Assembly (NCBI GenBank): GCA_017546725.1
Contig: JAFYRX010000036.1
Span: forward strand, 1-42,361
DNA length: 42,361 bases
Direction: 5' to 3'
Source: Alistipes sp.
GTDB lineage: Bacteria > Bacteroidota > Bacteroidia > Bacteroidales > Rikenellaceae
The notes under the pieces were generated by a model. The model saw nothing but the letters and a program-made list of their open reading frames with translations, was not told the DNA's origin and made no database searches. Shown piece after piece: positions 1 through 7,671 of this stretch (position 1 is the first letter of the stretch; each line of letters opens with the position of its first letter). The translations under genes and the position numbers were made by a program.

Positions 1-1008
1 CACACCTGCCATAAAGTTAGGCTGGTTAGCGATGATACCTACGCTCTGACCGTTGAAGCGTGCAAAGCAAGTGATGATGTTCTTTGCATAACCTGCAGCG
101 CTCTCCAAATACTCACCGTTATCAACGATGCTACGGATAACCTCGTACATATCGTAAGGCTTGTTGGGATTATCAGGAATAATCTCGTTCAAGATATCCT
201 CCTTACGTGCGATATCGTCGGTGCAAGGAACACAGGGAGCATCCTCCATATTGTTCTGAGGCATATATGAGAGCAAGCCACGGATAAGTGCGATACCCTC
301 CTCCTCGGTGTCAACTGCGAACTGTGCAACACCACTCTTTGTTGTGTGCATATCAGCACCACCCAACTGCTCCTGTGTTACGTCCTCACCTGTAACGGTC
401 TTAACAACCTTAGGACCTGTCAAGAACATATTTGAAGTCTGACGACGCATAATGATGAAGTCAGTCAATGCGGGTGAATAAACGGCACCACCTGCGCAAG
501 GACCGAAGATAGCAGAAATCTGGGGAATAACACCAGATGCCATCACGTTACGCTGGAAGATGTTAGCATAACCTGCCAAAGCGTTTACACCCTCCTGGAT
601 ACGAGCACCACCTGAATCGTTCAAACCAATGCAAGGAGCACCGTTACGCATAGCCATATCCATCACCTTGCAAATCTTGTCTGCCAAAGAGATAGAGAGT
701 GAACCTGCTGTTACAGTAAAGTCCTGTGCAAATACATAAACCAAACGGCCGTCGATTGTACCGTAACCTGTTACAACACCATCACCGAAAGTGTGCTTCT
801 TCTCCATACCGAAGTCGTAGCAACGGTGTGTTACGAACATATCAAACTCCTCGAAACTGCCCTCGTCCAAGAGCATCTGAATACGCTCACGCGCTGTGTA
901 CTTACCCTTTGCGTGCTGCTTCTCGATAGCCTTCTCACCGCCACCCATACGGGCAATCTCGCGGTTCTCAATCAATTTGGCTACCTGCTGTTTTTGAATC
1001 TCGCTCAT
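1..1008 (-). CDS. mmdA: acyl-CoA carboxylase carboxyltransferase subunit (methylmalonyl-CoA decarboxylase alpha), 3' end cut off
   Basis: The first 336 codons are in the window; the C-terminal part (family length is about 510-520 residues) lies beyond the left edge. I translated it from the ATG at 1008-1006 (MSEIQKQQVAKLIENREI...). It shows the biotin-dependent carboxyltransferase fold: a lysine/arginine-rich opening, then the CoA-binding region with GLNDSGGARIQEG and GPCAGGAVYSPA. In Bacteroidales this subunit normally belongs to a methylmalonyl-CoA/propionyl-CoA carboxylase or the Na+-pumping decarboxylase; the biotin carrier and membrane subunits would be further left and cannot be seen. 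It follows mce by 29 bases on the same strand, which supports the methylmalonyl-CoA assignment over acetyl-CoA or glutaconyl-CoA. Confidence 0.93.
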   Translation of the reverse strand, partial: MSEIQKQQVAKLIENREIARMGGGEKAIEKQHAKGKYTARERIQMLLDEGSFEEFDMFVTHRCYDFGMEKKHTFGDGVVTGYGTIDGRLVYVFAQDFTVTAGSLSISLADKICKVMDMAMRNGAPCIGLNDSGGARIQEGVNALAGYANIFQRNVMASGVIPQISAIFGPCAGGAVYSPALTDFIIMRRQTSNMFLTGPKVVKTVTGEDVTQEQLGGADMHTTKSGVAQFAVDTEEEGIALIRGLLSYMPQNNMEDAPCVPCTDDIARKEDILNEIIPDNPNKPYDMYEVIRSIVDNGEYLESAAGYAKNIITCFARFNGQSVGIIANQPNFMAGV

Positions 1009-1037
1009 AAATGTGCTTAAATTATTTATTTAGTAGA

Positions 1038-1448
1038 TTATTTGTTCTTGTCCTCGCACAACTCTGTCAAAATACCCTGAGTTGACTTGGGGTGAAGGAA
1101 TGCGATTGAAAGGCCCTCTGCACCATTGCGGGGAGTCTTGTCAATCAAACGTACACCGTGAGCCTCAGCATCAGCCAACTGCTCCTCGATGTTCTCGCAA
1201 GCGAGTGCTACGTGGTGAACACCAATGCCGCGTGTCTCGATGAACTTTGCGATAGTAGAATCCTCTGAAGTAGGCTCCAACAACTCAATCTTTGTCTGAC
1301 CTAACTTAAAAAATGCAGTCTTAACCTTCTGCTCGGCTACCTCTTCGATAGCGTAACACTTAAGACCCAATACATTCTCCCAATAGGGAATAGCCTCGTC
1401 GAGACTCTTCACAGCAATACCAAGATGCTCAATGTGTGAAACTTTCAT
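1038..1448 (-). CDS. mce: methylmalonyl-CoA epimerase
   Basis: A 136-residue protein of the vicinal-oxygen-chelate (glyoxalase-like) fold, close to the family's usual length. It interconverts the R and S epimers of methylmalonyl-CoA on the succinate/propionate route. Two beta-alpha-beta-beta-beta modules are visible. The predicted metal ligands are in the expected places: His8 (IEHLGIAV), Gln51, His79 (GVHHVAL) and Glu129 (LTELCE). It is the first gene of a leftward operon with mmdA, and a Bacteroidetes promoter lies about 75-105 bases upstream. meaB, which services methylmalonyl-CoA mutase, is transcribed divergently nearby; the mutase itself is not in this window. Confidence 0.95.
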   Translation of the reverse strand: MKVSHIEHLGIAVKSLDEAIPYWENVLGLKCYAIEEVAEQKVKTAFFKLGQTKIELLEPTSEDSTIAKFIETRGIGVHHVALACENIEEQLADAEAHGVRLIDKTPRNGAEGLSIAFLHPKSTQGILTELCEDKNK

Positions 1449-1525
1449 AACTGATAATTTTGTTTATTTTGTAAATTTTTTTGTGTATGTATGATTCGTC
1501 AATTTCGTTTTCGCACAAAACTCCA

Positions 1526-1557
1526 CAAAGATACAAGTAAAATCTCGAATTACGAAA
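1526..1557 (-). promoter_or_regulatory. promoter for mce-mmdA
   Basis: On the minus strand TATCTTTG (1533-1526) matches the Bacteroidetes -7 consensus TAnnTTTG. It is preceded at 20 bases by TTTC, a one-base variant of the -33 TTTG. The leader to the mce ATG would be about 70 bases. Confidence 0.6.
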
Positions 1558-1721
1558 TATTAGAGCAAGTTTATGACTAAAAAATAACATTAAAACGACA
1601 CGATTTTTCTTCGCGAACGAACTTATGCTCACTTTGGAAGAATGATACTTTGAAAAAGGCTTGTTTCTTTGCTCGAAAGTTGTTAATTTCGCTCCCGACA
1701 AACTAACACGACACAACAGGT

Positions 1722-2198
1722 ATGAGGAAAATTTTATTCGTTTTGACCGCAATTCTCTGTCTGCTCGAGACAGCGAAATGCCAGAATGTCGTAATAGGTG
1801 AAGTCGCACCTGACCTTAAGATTAAGCAGTGGCTTATGGACCTCCAACCCGAAGAGGCCGAATACACCTGCATATTGTTCTACCACTCGGAGAGCCCACA
1901 GTGTCGTAAAAATCTGACAAAAGTAAAAAACTTGTGCAAGGCTGCAGAAGATAAAATAAATATGGTCATACTGACCAAAGAGAAATACAGCGAAGCGGGT
2001 GTCACCCTGACAGAACATCTGGGAAACAACACTTGCGTAGCATTTGACGATGCTGGGCGTTCATTCCGTAACTTCGGAGTAAAATTCATCCCATTCTGCG
2101 TCATATGCAATAAACGCAAGGCTGTGATGTGGTGCGGACACGCTGGCACACTCAACCAACAGGTTATAGATAGGATTATAAACTCAAAAACAAAATAA
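1722..2198 (+). CDS. exported thioredoxin-fold (redoxin-like) protein with a single active-site cysteine
   Basis: 158 residues. An N-terminal hydrophobic signal segment (about 1-19) ends in AKCQ, which does not make a good lipobox, so periplasmic export is more likely than lipidation. The rest resembles TlpA/AhpC-like thioredoxin folds: a strand into FYHSESPQCRKNL, where the usual CxxC is replaced by SPQC (only Cys61 kept), and a cis-proline-like segment FIPFC near residue 123. Cys115, Cys125, Cys129 and Cys138 are additional. It ends two bases before the meaB ATG, so the two are almost certainly co-transcribed, though no functional link is known to me. A role in thiol chemistry is inference; redox activity with one cysteine would need a partner thiol. 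Confidence 0.7.
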   Translation: MRKILFVLTAILCLLETAKCQNVVIGEVAPDLKIKQWLMDLQPEEAEYTCILFYHSESPQCRKNLTKVKNLCKAAEDKINMVILTKEKYSEAGVTLTEHLGNNTCVAFDDAGRSFRNFGVKFIPFCVICNKRKAVMWCGHAGTLNQQVIDRIINSKTK

Positions 2199-2200
2199 TA

Positions 2201-3331
2201 ATGGATTTCACCAAGATAGAACATTACGAAAAAGAGTACTTGGATGCGCACCACGACAGTGCGCTGAATGTAACTCAAGGGGTTGAAGACCAGCCCATCG
2301 TAAATCCATACTTTAAGCGTAAGCGCCGTCGTGCACTCTCTACCGACGAATACGTCGAGGGTATTTTGAACGGCAATATTACCATTCTCTCGCAAGCCAT
2401 CACGCTTATCGAGAGCAACAAACCCGAACATTATGCGCAGGCGCAGGAGATTATAGAACGTTGTTTACCTCACGCAGGTCGTTCGGTACGCATTGGTATC
2501 ACGGGTGTACCAGGTGCGGGTAAATCGACCTTCATAGAGGCTATCGGCGGTATGGTCGCATCACTCAAACACCGCTTGGCTGTATTGGCCATTGACCCGA
2601 GTTCAGAGCGTAGTGGAGGTTCAATTTTGGGCGACAAAACCCGAATGGAGAGCATTTCATCCAATCCCGACATATTTATCCGCCCTTCGCCCTCGGCTGG
2701 TTCGTTGGGCGGTGTTGCGCGCAAGACTCGCGAGACGATTGTACTGTGCGAGGCAGCGGGATACGATGTAATATTTATAGAGACGGTAGGTGTAGGTCAG
2801 TCGGAAACGGCCGTACATTCTATGGTCGATATGTTCTTAATGTTGCAGATTTCGGGCGCAGGAGACGAATTGCAGGGCATCAAGCGAGGCATTATGGAGA
2901 TGGCCGATATGATGGTCATCACGAAGGCCGATGGCGAAAATATCCACAAAGCCGAGTTGGCGAAAGTGCAGTATCAGGGAGCATTACACCTCTTCCCATT
3001 ACCCGAATCGGGATGGCGCCCCAAAGTATATACCTGTTCATCGGTAGAAAAGAGCGGCCTGGAGGAGGTATGGAAAGGTGTAGAGGAGTATCTGGACCAC
3101 ATCGAGGCCAACGGATACTACACAGCCAATCGCAACCGACAGAACAAATATTGGATGTACGAAAGTATCAACGAGGTTTTGAAGAGCAGTTTCTACCAGA
3201 ATCCGATGATTGCCGAGCGCATCGAAGAGGTTGAGCAAAAAGTGCTTTCGGCAAAGCAAAGTTCATTCATTGCAGCAAAGGAGTTGTTGGACTTATACTT
3301 CGGACAAAAATCATCAGATTACAATTTGTAA
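2201..3331 (+). CDS. meaB: methylmalonyl-CoA mutase-associated GTPase MeaB (ArgK family G3E-type GTPase)
   Basis: 376 residues. The protein is a G-protein chaperone that protects and reloads adenosylcobalamin-dependent methylmalonyl-CoA mutase. Visible motifs: Walker A GVPGAGKST (102-110), the switch region around IDPSSERSGGSILGDKTRM (131-149), ETVGVGQSE (194-202), and the guanine-specificity motif TKAD (241-244). A C-terminal helical dimerisation tail is present. The approximately 90-residue N-terminal helical extension is normal for the family. The start ATG follows the upstream stop by two bases. A strong hairpin terminator follows. The position opposite mce-mmdA places it in the same pathway. 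Confidence 0.95.
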   Translation: MDFTKIEHYEKEYLDAHHDSALNVTQGVEDQPIVNPYFKRKRRRALSTDEYVEGILNGNITILSQAITLIESNKPEHYAQAQEIIERCLPHAGRSVRIGITGVPGAGKSTFIEAIGGMVASLKHRLAVLAIDPSSERSGGSILGDKTRMESISSNPDIFIRPSPSAGSLGGVARKTRETIVLCEAAGYDVIFIETVGVGQSETAVHSMVDMFLMLQISGAGDELQGIKRGIMEMADMMVITKADGENIHKAELAKVQYQGALHLFPLPESGWRPKVYTCSSVEKSGLEEVWKGVEEYLDHIEANGYYTANRNRQNKYWMYESINEVLKSSFYQNPMIAERIEEVEQKVLSAKQSSFIAAKELLDLYFGQKSSDYNL

Positions 3332-3359
3332 GAGGGCTAAAAATACCTCATTATGCAAT

Positions 3360-3396
3360 AAAACGGGCTATTTATGCAAAATAAATGGCTCGTTTT
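3360..3396 (+). terminator. hairpin terminator after meaB
   Basis: A 15-bp stem with G.T wobbles (AAAACGGGC, T, ATTTA paired with TAAAT, G, GCTCGTTTT) closes a 7-base loop at 3375-3381. The descending arm ends in TTTT and is followed by a T-rich run. Confidence 0.65.
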
Positions 3397-3420
3397 GCAA
3401 TTTTATTAAAAAATTTATAT

Positions 3421-3428
3421 TAATTTTG
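3421..3428 (+). promoter_or_regulatory. promoter -7 element for the lyase gene
   Basis: TAATTTTG matches TAnnTTTG. A TTTTG ends 23 bases upstream (3393-3397), a slightly long spacing for the -33 box, and it lies inside the meaB terminator stem. The leader would be about 40 bases. Confidence 0.45.
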
Positions 3429-3475
3429 AAAATCGAATTTGATAAAACAACTGAAAAAGATAAAAAATTGTAATT

Positions 3476-4924
3476 ATGAGCACAGTAAAATTCTACAGAG
3501 GAGGAGACATTCCATTGGAGATGCACAAAGTACGTGTAGTACAGAAACTCCACCTTGTACCCATTGAGCGCCGTATAGAGGCTATGAAAGAGGCCGGATT
3601 CAATACATTCCGTTTGAGCACACGTGACGTATTCTTGGATATGCTTACCGATAGTGGTACAAACGCTATGAGCGACAACCAGTTAGCTGCAATGATGCAC
3701 GCCGATGATGCTTACGCTGGTTCGCAGTCGTTCGAGCGTTTGCAGAAGGCCGTTGAGGATGTTTTGGGCAAGAAGTATTTGTTGCCCGTACACCAGGGCC
3801 GTGCTGCCGAGAATGTTATCTGCCGCTCGTTTGTAAAGCCTGGTCACGTTGTTCCGATGAACTATCACTTTACAACTACACTTGCACACATCAACGAGTG
3901 CGGTGGCCGCGTTGTAGAGTTGTTGCACGACCACGCTTTGGAACTCAAATCATCACACCCGTTCAAGGGCAATATGGATATCGAGAAGTTGGAGCAGTGC
4001 ATTCAGGAGGTGGGTGTTGAGAATATTCCCTTCATCCGTATGGAGGCTTCGACAAACCTTATCGGTGGACAGCCATTCTCATTGGCTAACTTGATGGATG
4101 TACGTCGCATTGCCGACAAGTATAATATTATGTTGGTACTTGACGCCAGCCTTATGGGCGAGAACGCCTACCTTATCAAGCAGCGTGAGGAGAAGTGGAA
4201 GGAGAACTCGCTGGGTGAGATTATAAAGATGATGACTGGATTGGCTGATTTGGTTTACTTCTCGGCTCGTAAACTCTCATCTTCACGCGGTGGTGGTATC
4301 TGTACCAACCAGCGTGCATTGTACGCCAAGATGGAGGCTATGATTCCTCTCTTCGAGGGCTTCCTCACATACGGTGGTATCTCAGTTCGTGAGATTGAGG
4401 CTATGACCGTGGGATTGTATGAGACTTTGGACGAGACTATGATTAGCCAGAGCCCCAACTTCATCAAATATCTTGTTGAGGAGTTGGAGAAGCGTGGCAT
4501 ACCTATGGTAACACCTCCGGGTGTCTTGGGTGCTCACGTCGATGCTATGAAGTTCTGCGAGCATATCCCGCAGGAGGAGTATCCCGCAGGTGCATTGGCT
4601 GCTGCATTGTACATCTGCTCGGGTATCCGAGGTATGGAGCGTGGTACAATGTCGAGCGTTCGCGACGAGGAGGGCAAGGAGATTATGGCAGACGTTGAGT
4701 TGTTGCGTTTGGCTGTTCCTCGCCGAGTATTTACGCTTTCACAGATTAACTATGTTATCGACCGCATCGATTGGTTGTGGCACAACCGTAAGTTGATTGG
4801 CGGATTGAAATTTACCTATGAGCCTCCCGTACTCCGATTCTTTATGGGCGGTTTGGAGCCTACTTCAAATTGGCCACACCGCTTGATGGAGAAGTTCCGC
4901 AAGGATTTTGGCGATAGTTTGTAG
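3476..4924 (+). CDS. beta-eliminating lyase, tryptophanase / tyrosine phenol-lyase family
   Basis: 482 residues, slightly longer than TnaA or TPL (about 456-471). It is a fold-type I PLP enzyme that splits an aromatic amino acid into pyruvate, ammonia and the aromatic leaving group. Visible landmarks: LTDSGTNAMSD (57-67), HQGRAAEN (106-113), GGQPFS (197-202), and SARK (263-266), where Lys266 aligns with the PLP-binding lysine. Two substrate positions look like TPL rather than TnaA: HFTTT (TPL Thr124; E. coli TnaA has Asp) and MERGT (TPL Arg381; TnaA has Ile). However, the conserved Arg that contacts PLP (DSARF/DATRC in the classic enzymes) is replaced in DASLMGENAY. Database pipelines would probably call it tryptophanase; the true substrate is uncertain. 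It stands alone between two terminators. Confidence 0.8.
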   Translation: MSTVKFYRGGDIPLEMHKVRVVQKLHLVPIERRIEAMKEAGFNTFRLSTRDVFLDMLTDSGTNAMSDNQLAAMMHADDAYAGSQSFERLQKAVEDVLGKKYLLPVHQGRAAENVICRSFVKPGHVVPMNYHFTTTLAHINECGGRVVELLHDHALELKSSHPFKGNMDIEKLEQCIQEVGVENIPFIRMEASTNLIGGQPFSLANLMDVRRIADKYNIMLVLDASLMGENAYLIKQREEKWKENSLGEIIKMMTGLADLVYFSARKLSSSRGGGICTNQRALYAKMEAMIPLFEGFLTYGGISVREIEAMTVGLYETLDETMISQSPNFIKYLVEELEKRGIPMVTPPGVLGAHVDAMKFCEHIPQEEYPAGALAAALYICSGIRGMERGTMSSVRDEEGKEIMADVELLRLAVPRRVFTLSQINYVIDRIDWLWHNRKLIGGLKFTYEPPVLRFFMGGLEPTSNWPHRLMEKFRKDFGDSL

Positions 4925-4944
4925 TCAATAGATACAAAACAAAG

Positions 4945-4976
4945 ATAAAGCAGGGTTTTAGCCCTGCTTTATTTGT
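4945..4976. terminator. bidirectional terminator between the lyase and the L,D-transpeptidase gene
   Basis: An 11-bp perfect stem (ATAAAGCAGGG at 4945-4955 with CCCTGCTTTAT at 4962-4972) around a TTTTAG loop, with A/T tracts on both sides. It overlaps the last codons of the leftward gene and can serve both converging genes. Confidence 0.85.
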
Positions 4977-5484
4977 ATGCGTATAACACAACTTTTTCTT
5001 CTCCCCTTATTATCTCATCCAGTATCGCCATCGAGCGCAGGGATAATACAGGACAACCCCAACTGCCTACCGTCGGCATCGGCCAAATAGGGAATGACGT
5101 GGTGTGTTTCCATCCGTGAAGCACCACACACCTCTCGCGCAAGGCCGAATTGCTCTCATCCAAGCCATCCAAACGATACGCCACGCCATAACGCCCCACA
5201 TATCGCTCCGCAACAAGTGCACGCCCGAGGGAGGATAGATGAGAGTCAGGAGTATTAGAGGTTGCAGCATAGGCACTATATCGCAGGCTACACTCCTTGC
5301 CACTGCCGTGCGAGGCGACAAAAGCCCGCTCTACACTATTCTCCGCGTAGTTCCACACAACAAAACGTCTGCGGCCCGAATGCAGGGACAAATCCCACAA
5401 AAGGGCAATACGAGAGTTATAGCCATTGGCCGCGCAAAACTCCCGCAACTCGGCGGCGTGCTGACGGAATCGCTCTACGTTCAT
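4969..5484 (-). CDS. murein L,D-transpeptidase catalytic-domain family protein (YkuD-like), no visible export signal
   Basis: 171 residues. The C-terminal half has the L,D-transpeptidase signature: His123 (VVLHGW), then SWGCPVLS with Ser141 and catalytic Cys144. An earlier SHG (58-60) and the opening FCAANGY...LHSGRRRFVVW fit the murein L,D-transpeptidase catalytic domain family (PF13645-like). Such enzymes make or edit 3-3 peptidoglycan cross-links or attach lipoproteins. No signal peptide is visible at the N terminus; the ATG shares its A with the sirtuin stop (TAATG), which argues for translational coupling and for this start. Either the protein acts inside the cell or export uses an unrecognised start. 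It is the last gene of the leftward operon. Confidence 0.8.
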   Translation of the reverse strand: MNVERFRQHAAELREFCAANGYNSRIALLWDLSLHSGRRRFVVWNYAENSVERAFVASHGSGKECSLRYSAYAATSNTPDSHLSSLGRALVAERYVGRYGVAYRLDGLDESNSALRERCVVLHGWKHTTSFPIWPMPTVGSWGCPVLSLRSMAILDEIIRGEEKVVLYAYK

Positions 5485-6179
5485 TACTTAAGTTCGCTTA
5501 TTAGTTGTTCAGCCAATGCAGGCATACCTTCTGCCGCACGAGCCTTGATATGTGTCAAAGGATTGCGAATCATCGCTACATCGGGATTACCTGGGTCCAC
5601 CACATACACATGCACTCCTGCTCGGGCATAACGCACCAACGATGCTGCAGGATATACGGCCAACGAAGTACCTACGACAATCATCACATCGGCAGAGGCT
5701 GCAATGCGTGTCGCCTCATCGAACATAGGCACCGATTCACCGAAAAAGACAATATGCGGACGCAACAACGCCCCATCTTCGGCACGAGCATCCAACGATT
5801 GCTCCCAGCCCTCAATAGGCACAATGAGTTCGGGATTGCGCTCGCTTCGCAACTTCATCAATTCACCGTGAAGGTGAGTCACTCGCGTTGAACCTGCTCT
5901 TTCGTGGAGATTATCTACATTCTGCGTCACCACCTCGACATCGAAATGTTGCTCCAACTCGGCAATAGCCCGATGCGCAGCATTGGGCTCTACCGAAAAC
6001 AGTTCGCGACGACGAATATTATAAAACTCGATTACTTGGGCACGGTTACGCACCAAAGCCTCAGGCGTACACACATCCTCGATACGATAATTTGCCCATA
6101 GGCCATCCGAATCGCGGAACGTCGAGATACCACTATCAGCACTCACGCCAGCACCTGTAAAAACTACAATCTTTGTCAT
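5484..6179 (-). CDS. cobB: NAD-dependent protein deacylase, class III sirtuin lacking zinc cysteines
   Basis: 231 residues. Sirtuins remove lysine acyl groups using NAD+. Visible: the NAD-binding FTGAGVSADSGISTFR (7-22), TQNVDNLHERAG (85-96), catalytic His104 in HLHG, and VGTSLAVYPAA. Tyr53 and Arg56 in FYNIRRR match the SIRT5/CobB pair that selects succinyl and malonyl groups, which suits a cell making succinyl-CoA and methylmalonyl-CoA. The four zinc cysteines of most sirtuins are absent: between HLHG and the ring-closing FGE there is no cysteine. It precedes and overlaps the L,D-transpeptidase-like gene by one base. Confidence 0.93.
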   Translation of the reverse strand: MTKIVVFTGAGVSADSGISTFRDSDGLWANYRIEDVCTPEALVRNRAQVIEFYNIRRRELFSVEPNAAHRAIAELEQHFDVEVVTQNVDNLHERAGSTRVTHLHGELMKLRSERNPELIVPIEGWEQSLDARAEDGALLRPHIVFFGESVPMFDEATRIAASADVMIVVGTSLAVYPAASLVRYARAGVHVYVVDPGNPDVAMIRNPLTHIKARAAEGMPALAEQLISELK

Positions 6180-6182
6180 AGG

Positions 6183-6665
6183 CTAATACTCTAATTTTCG
6201 TTTGCGCTTGGCTCTTAATTCTCGTTGCAAGGCTAAATCCCGATACCACCTAATATTACGCATCCAACGCCACAAGCAATATGCACTAAATCCAAGTGAA
6301 AGAGGTATCAAAATGCCAAAAATCCACACCTCGACATCCATCGACAAGGTGCCTAAAATATATTTTCGCGTGCAAGCATACACAAACACAGCACCCATTA
6401 CGCCCAACAATAGACCAAGATTCTTAAATCGGCGACTTGGCAACTGTTTATCGATAACACCCACCAGCGCAACAACCAAGAAACTAAAAGCGAAATCTGC
6501 CCATTTGGGAATATCATAACCAGCACGACGCACCGCAATATAAACCACCCACAACGCTACCATATAAAGGATGACAGCCGAATTGCGCATCGAGCGACGG
6601 AACGAGAGAGATTTCACCTCGCCCACGCGGACTTTATTTCCTATCCTTATTAATCGTAATCCCAT
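6183..6665 (-). CDS. small integral membrane protein, paralogue A of a tandem pair
   Basis: 160 residues, function not recognised. A conserved N-terminal segment (GEVKSLSFRRSMRNSAVILY, 15-34) leads into about four transmembrane helices (roughly 28-48, 58-76, 84-101, 112-132). It ends in a strongly basic tail (ALQRELRAKRKRKLEY). Start and end sequences are nearly identical to the next gene upstream (6681-7163), while the loops and helices in between differ. The sirtuin gene follows three bases after the stop, so both are in one leftward transcript headed by the SPFH gene. Confidence 0.75.
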   Translation of the reverse strand: MGLRLIRIGNKVRVGEVKSLSFRRSMRNSAVILYMVALWVVYIAVRRAGYDIPKWADFAFSFLVVALVGVIDKQLPSRRFKNLGLLLGVMGAVFVYACTRKYILGTLSMDVEVWIFGILIPLSLGFSAYCLWRWMRNIRWYRDLALQRELRAKRKRKLEY

Positions 6666-6680
6666 AACAGAATCTTCTAA

Positions 6681-7163
6681 TTAATATTCCAACTTCTTTT
6701 TGCGTTTGGCTCTTAGTTCGCGTTGCAAGGCAATCTCCTTATACCACAATACTCTACGACGCCAACAATATAAGCAATAGAGTCCAAAGCCCAAACAGAT
6801 AAGCATCATACCGACCAAAATCCAAAGTCCTGACTCAATAGCCATTTTGCCCGATACAACTCCCCCAACGCCAATACACGCAAGGCCAAAAGCCATAAAC
6901 GCAAACATCAAGAACATATTCTTGTTTTTGCGTGTCGGCAACTGCTTATCTATAATTCCTATAAACGACACATTAATGGTTGAAAAAACCAAACCAACCC
7001 ACTCTGGAATATCGCCCAATATGCGGCCCAATATCGCAAAAGCAACCCACAACGCTACCACATACAAGATGACAGCCGAATTGCGCATCGAGCGACGGAA
7101 CGAGAGGGATTTCACCTCGCCAACGCTCACACTATTTCCTATTCTTACTAATCTTAAACCCAT
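6681..7163 (-). CDS. small integral membrane protein, paralogue B of a tandem pair
   Basis: 160 residues, the same length as its downstream paralogue. It shares the MGLRLxRIGN opening, the GEVKSLSFRRSMRNSAVILY block and the basic IALQRELRAKRKKKLEY tail. Four hydrophobic segments are predicted (about 28-50, 57-74, 84-105, 112-132). No catalytic motif is visible. The gap to paralogue A is 15 bases. A membrane scaffold or stress-related role alongside the SPFH protein is only an inference from position. Confidence 0.75.
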   Translation of the reverse strand: MGLRLVRIGNSVSVGEVKSLSFRRSMRNSAVILYVVALWVAFAILGRILGDIPEWVGLVFSTINVSFIGIIDKQLPTRKNKNMFLMFAFMAFGLACIGVGGVVSGKMAIESGLWILVGMMLICLGFGLYCLYCWRRRVLWYKEIALQRELRAKRKKKLEY

Positions 7164-7173
7164 ACAATATAAA

Positions 7174-7611
7174 TTATTTTTCTGCTCCCCTCTGACGAGC
7201 CTCTTGCAGTTGGGCCTTACGGGCCAAACTATAGTGTCGCCATTTCAAGGCACAGATTACTCCGTAGAATATAATTACCCCACCCAAGGCAAAAAACACA
7301 GTGGTGGCATTAGCATAACCCTCGCTATCGACCACGCGACCACAAAACAACATTATGACACCCAACGAAGGCATCAGGAAAGATAACGCACGCCAACGCT
7401 TACGCGGAATCATTCGCCTGAACTCTATCACGACACCCGCCACAAAGATTGCGACGCCCACTAAATTCAGAATGAAGATTGTTACTGAATCGTGCAAATC
7501 GAAATAACCGGCCACGCTATTAACTACTGCCAACAACAAAATAGCAGCGGCCAACATACGATTGCGAAGTCTTACCTGAGGATGACTCTCTTGAGGATTA
7601 TAATTTGCCAT
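7174..7611 (-). CDS. small four-helix membrane protein related in layout to the tandem pair
   Basis: 145 residues with four predicted transmembrane helices (about 19-36, 41-61, 76-91, 103-121) and a basic, arginine/lysine-rich C terminus (WRHYSLARKAQLQEARQRG) reminiscent of the tails of the two following proteins. It may be a more distant member of the same family. Function is unknown. It ends ten bases before the next ATG, so it is co-transcribed. Confidence 0.7.
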   Translation of the reverse strand: MANYNPQESHPQVRLRNRMLAAAILLLAVVNSVAGYFDLHDSVTIFILNLVGVAIFVAGVVIEFRRMIPRKRWRALSFLMPSLGVIMLFCGRVVDSEGYANATTVFFALGGVIIFYGVICALKWRHYSLARKAQLQEARQRGAEK

Positions 7612-7671
7612 ACTATTAAGGGTTTAAGATATTATTTCACCCTTAAAGTTACGCATAATTATCGAAATATC

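Noticed and set aside
1429-2431. Minus-strand open frames opposite the thioredoxin-fold gene and meaB
   Set aside because: Overlap well-supported genes on the other strand and show no protein-like pattern.
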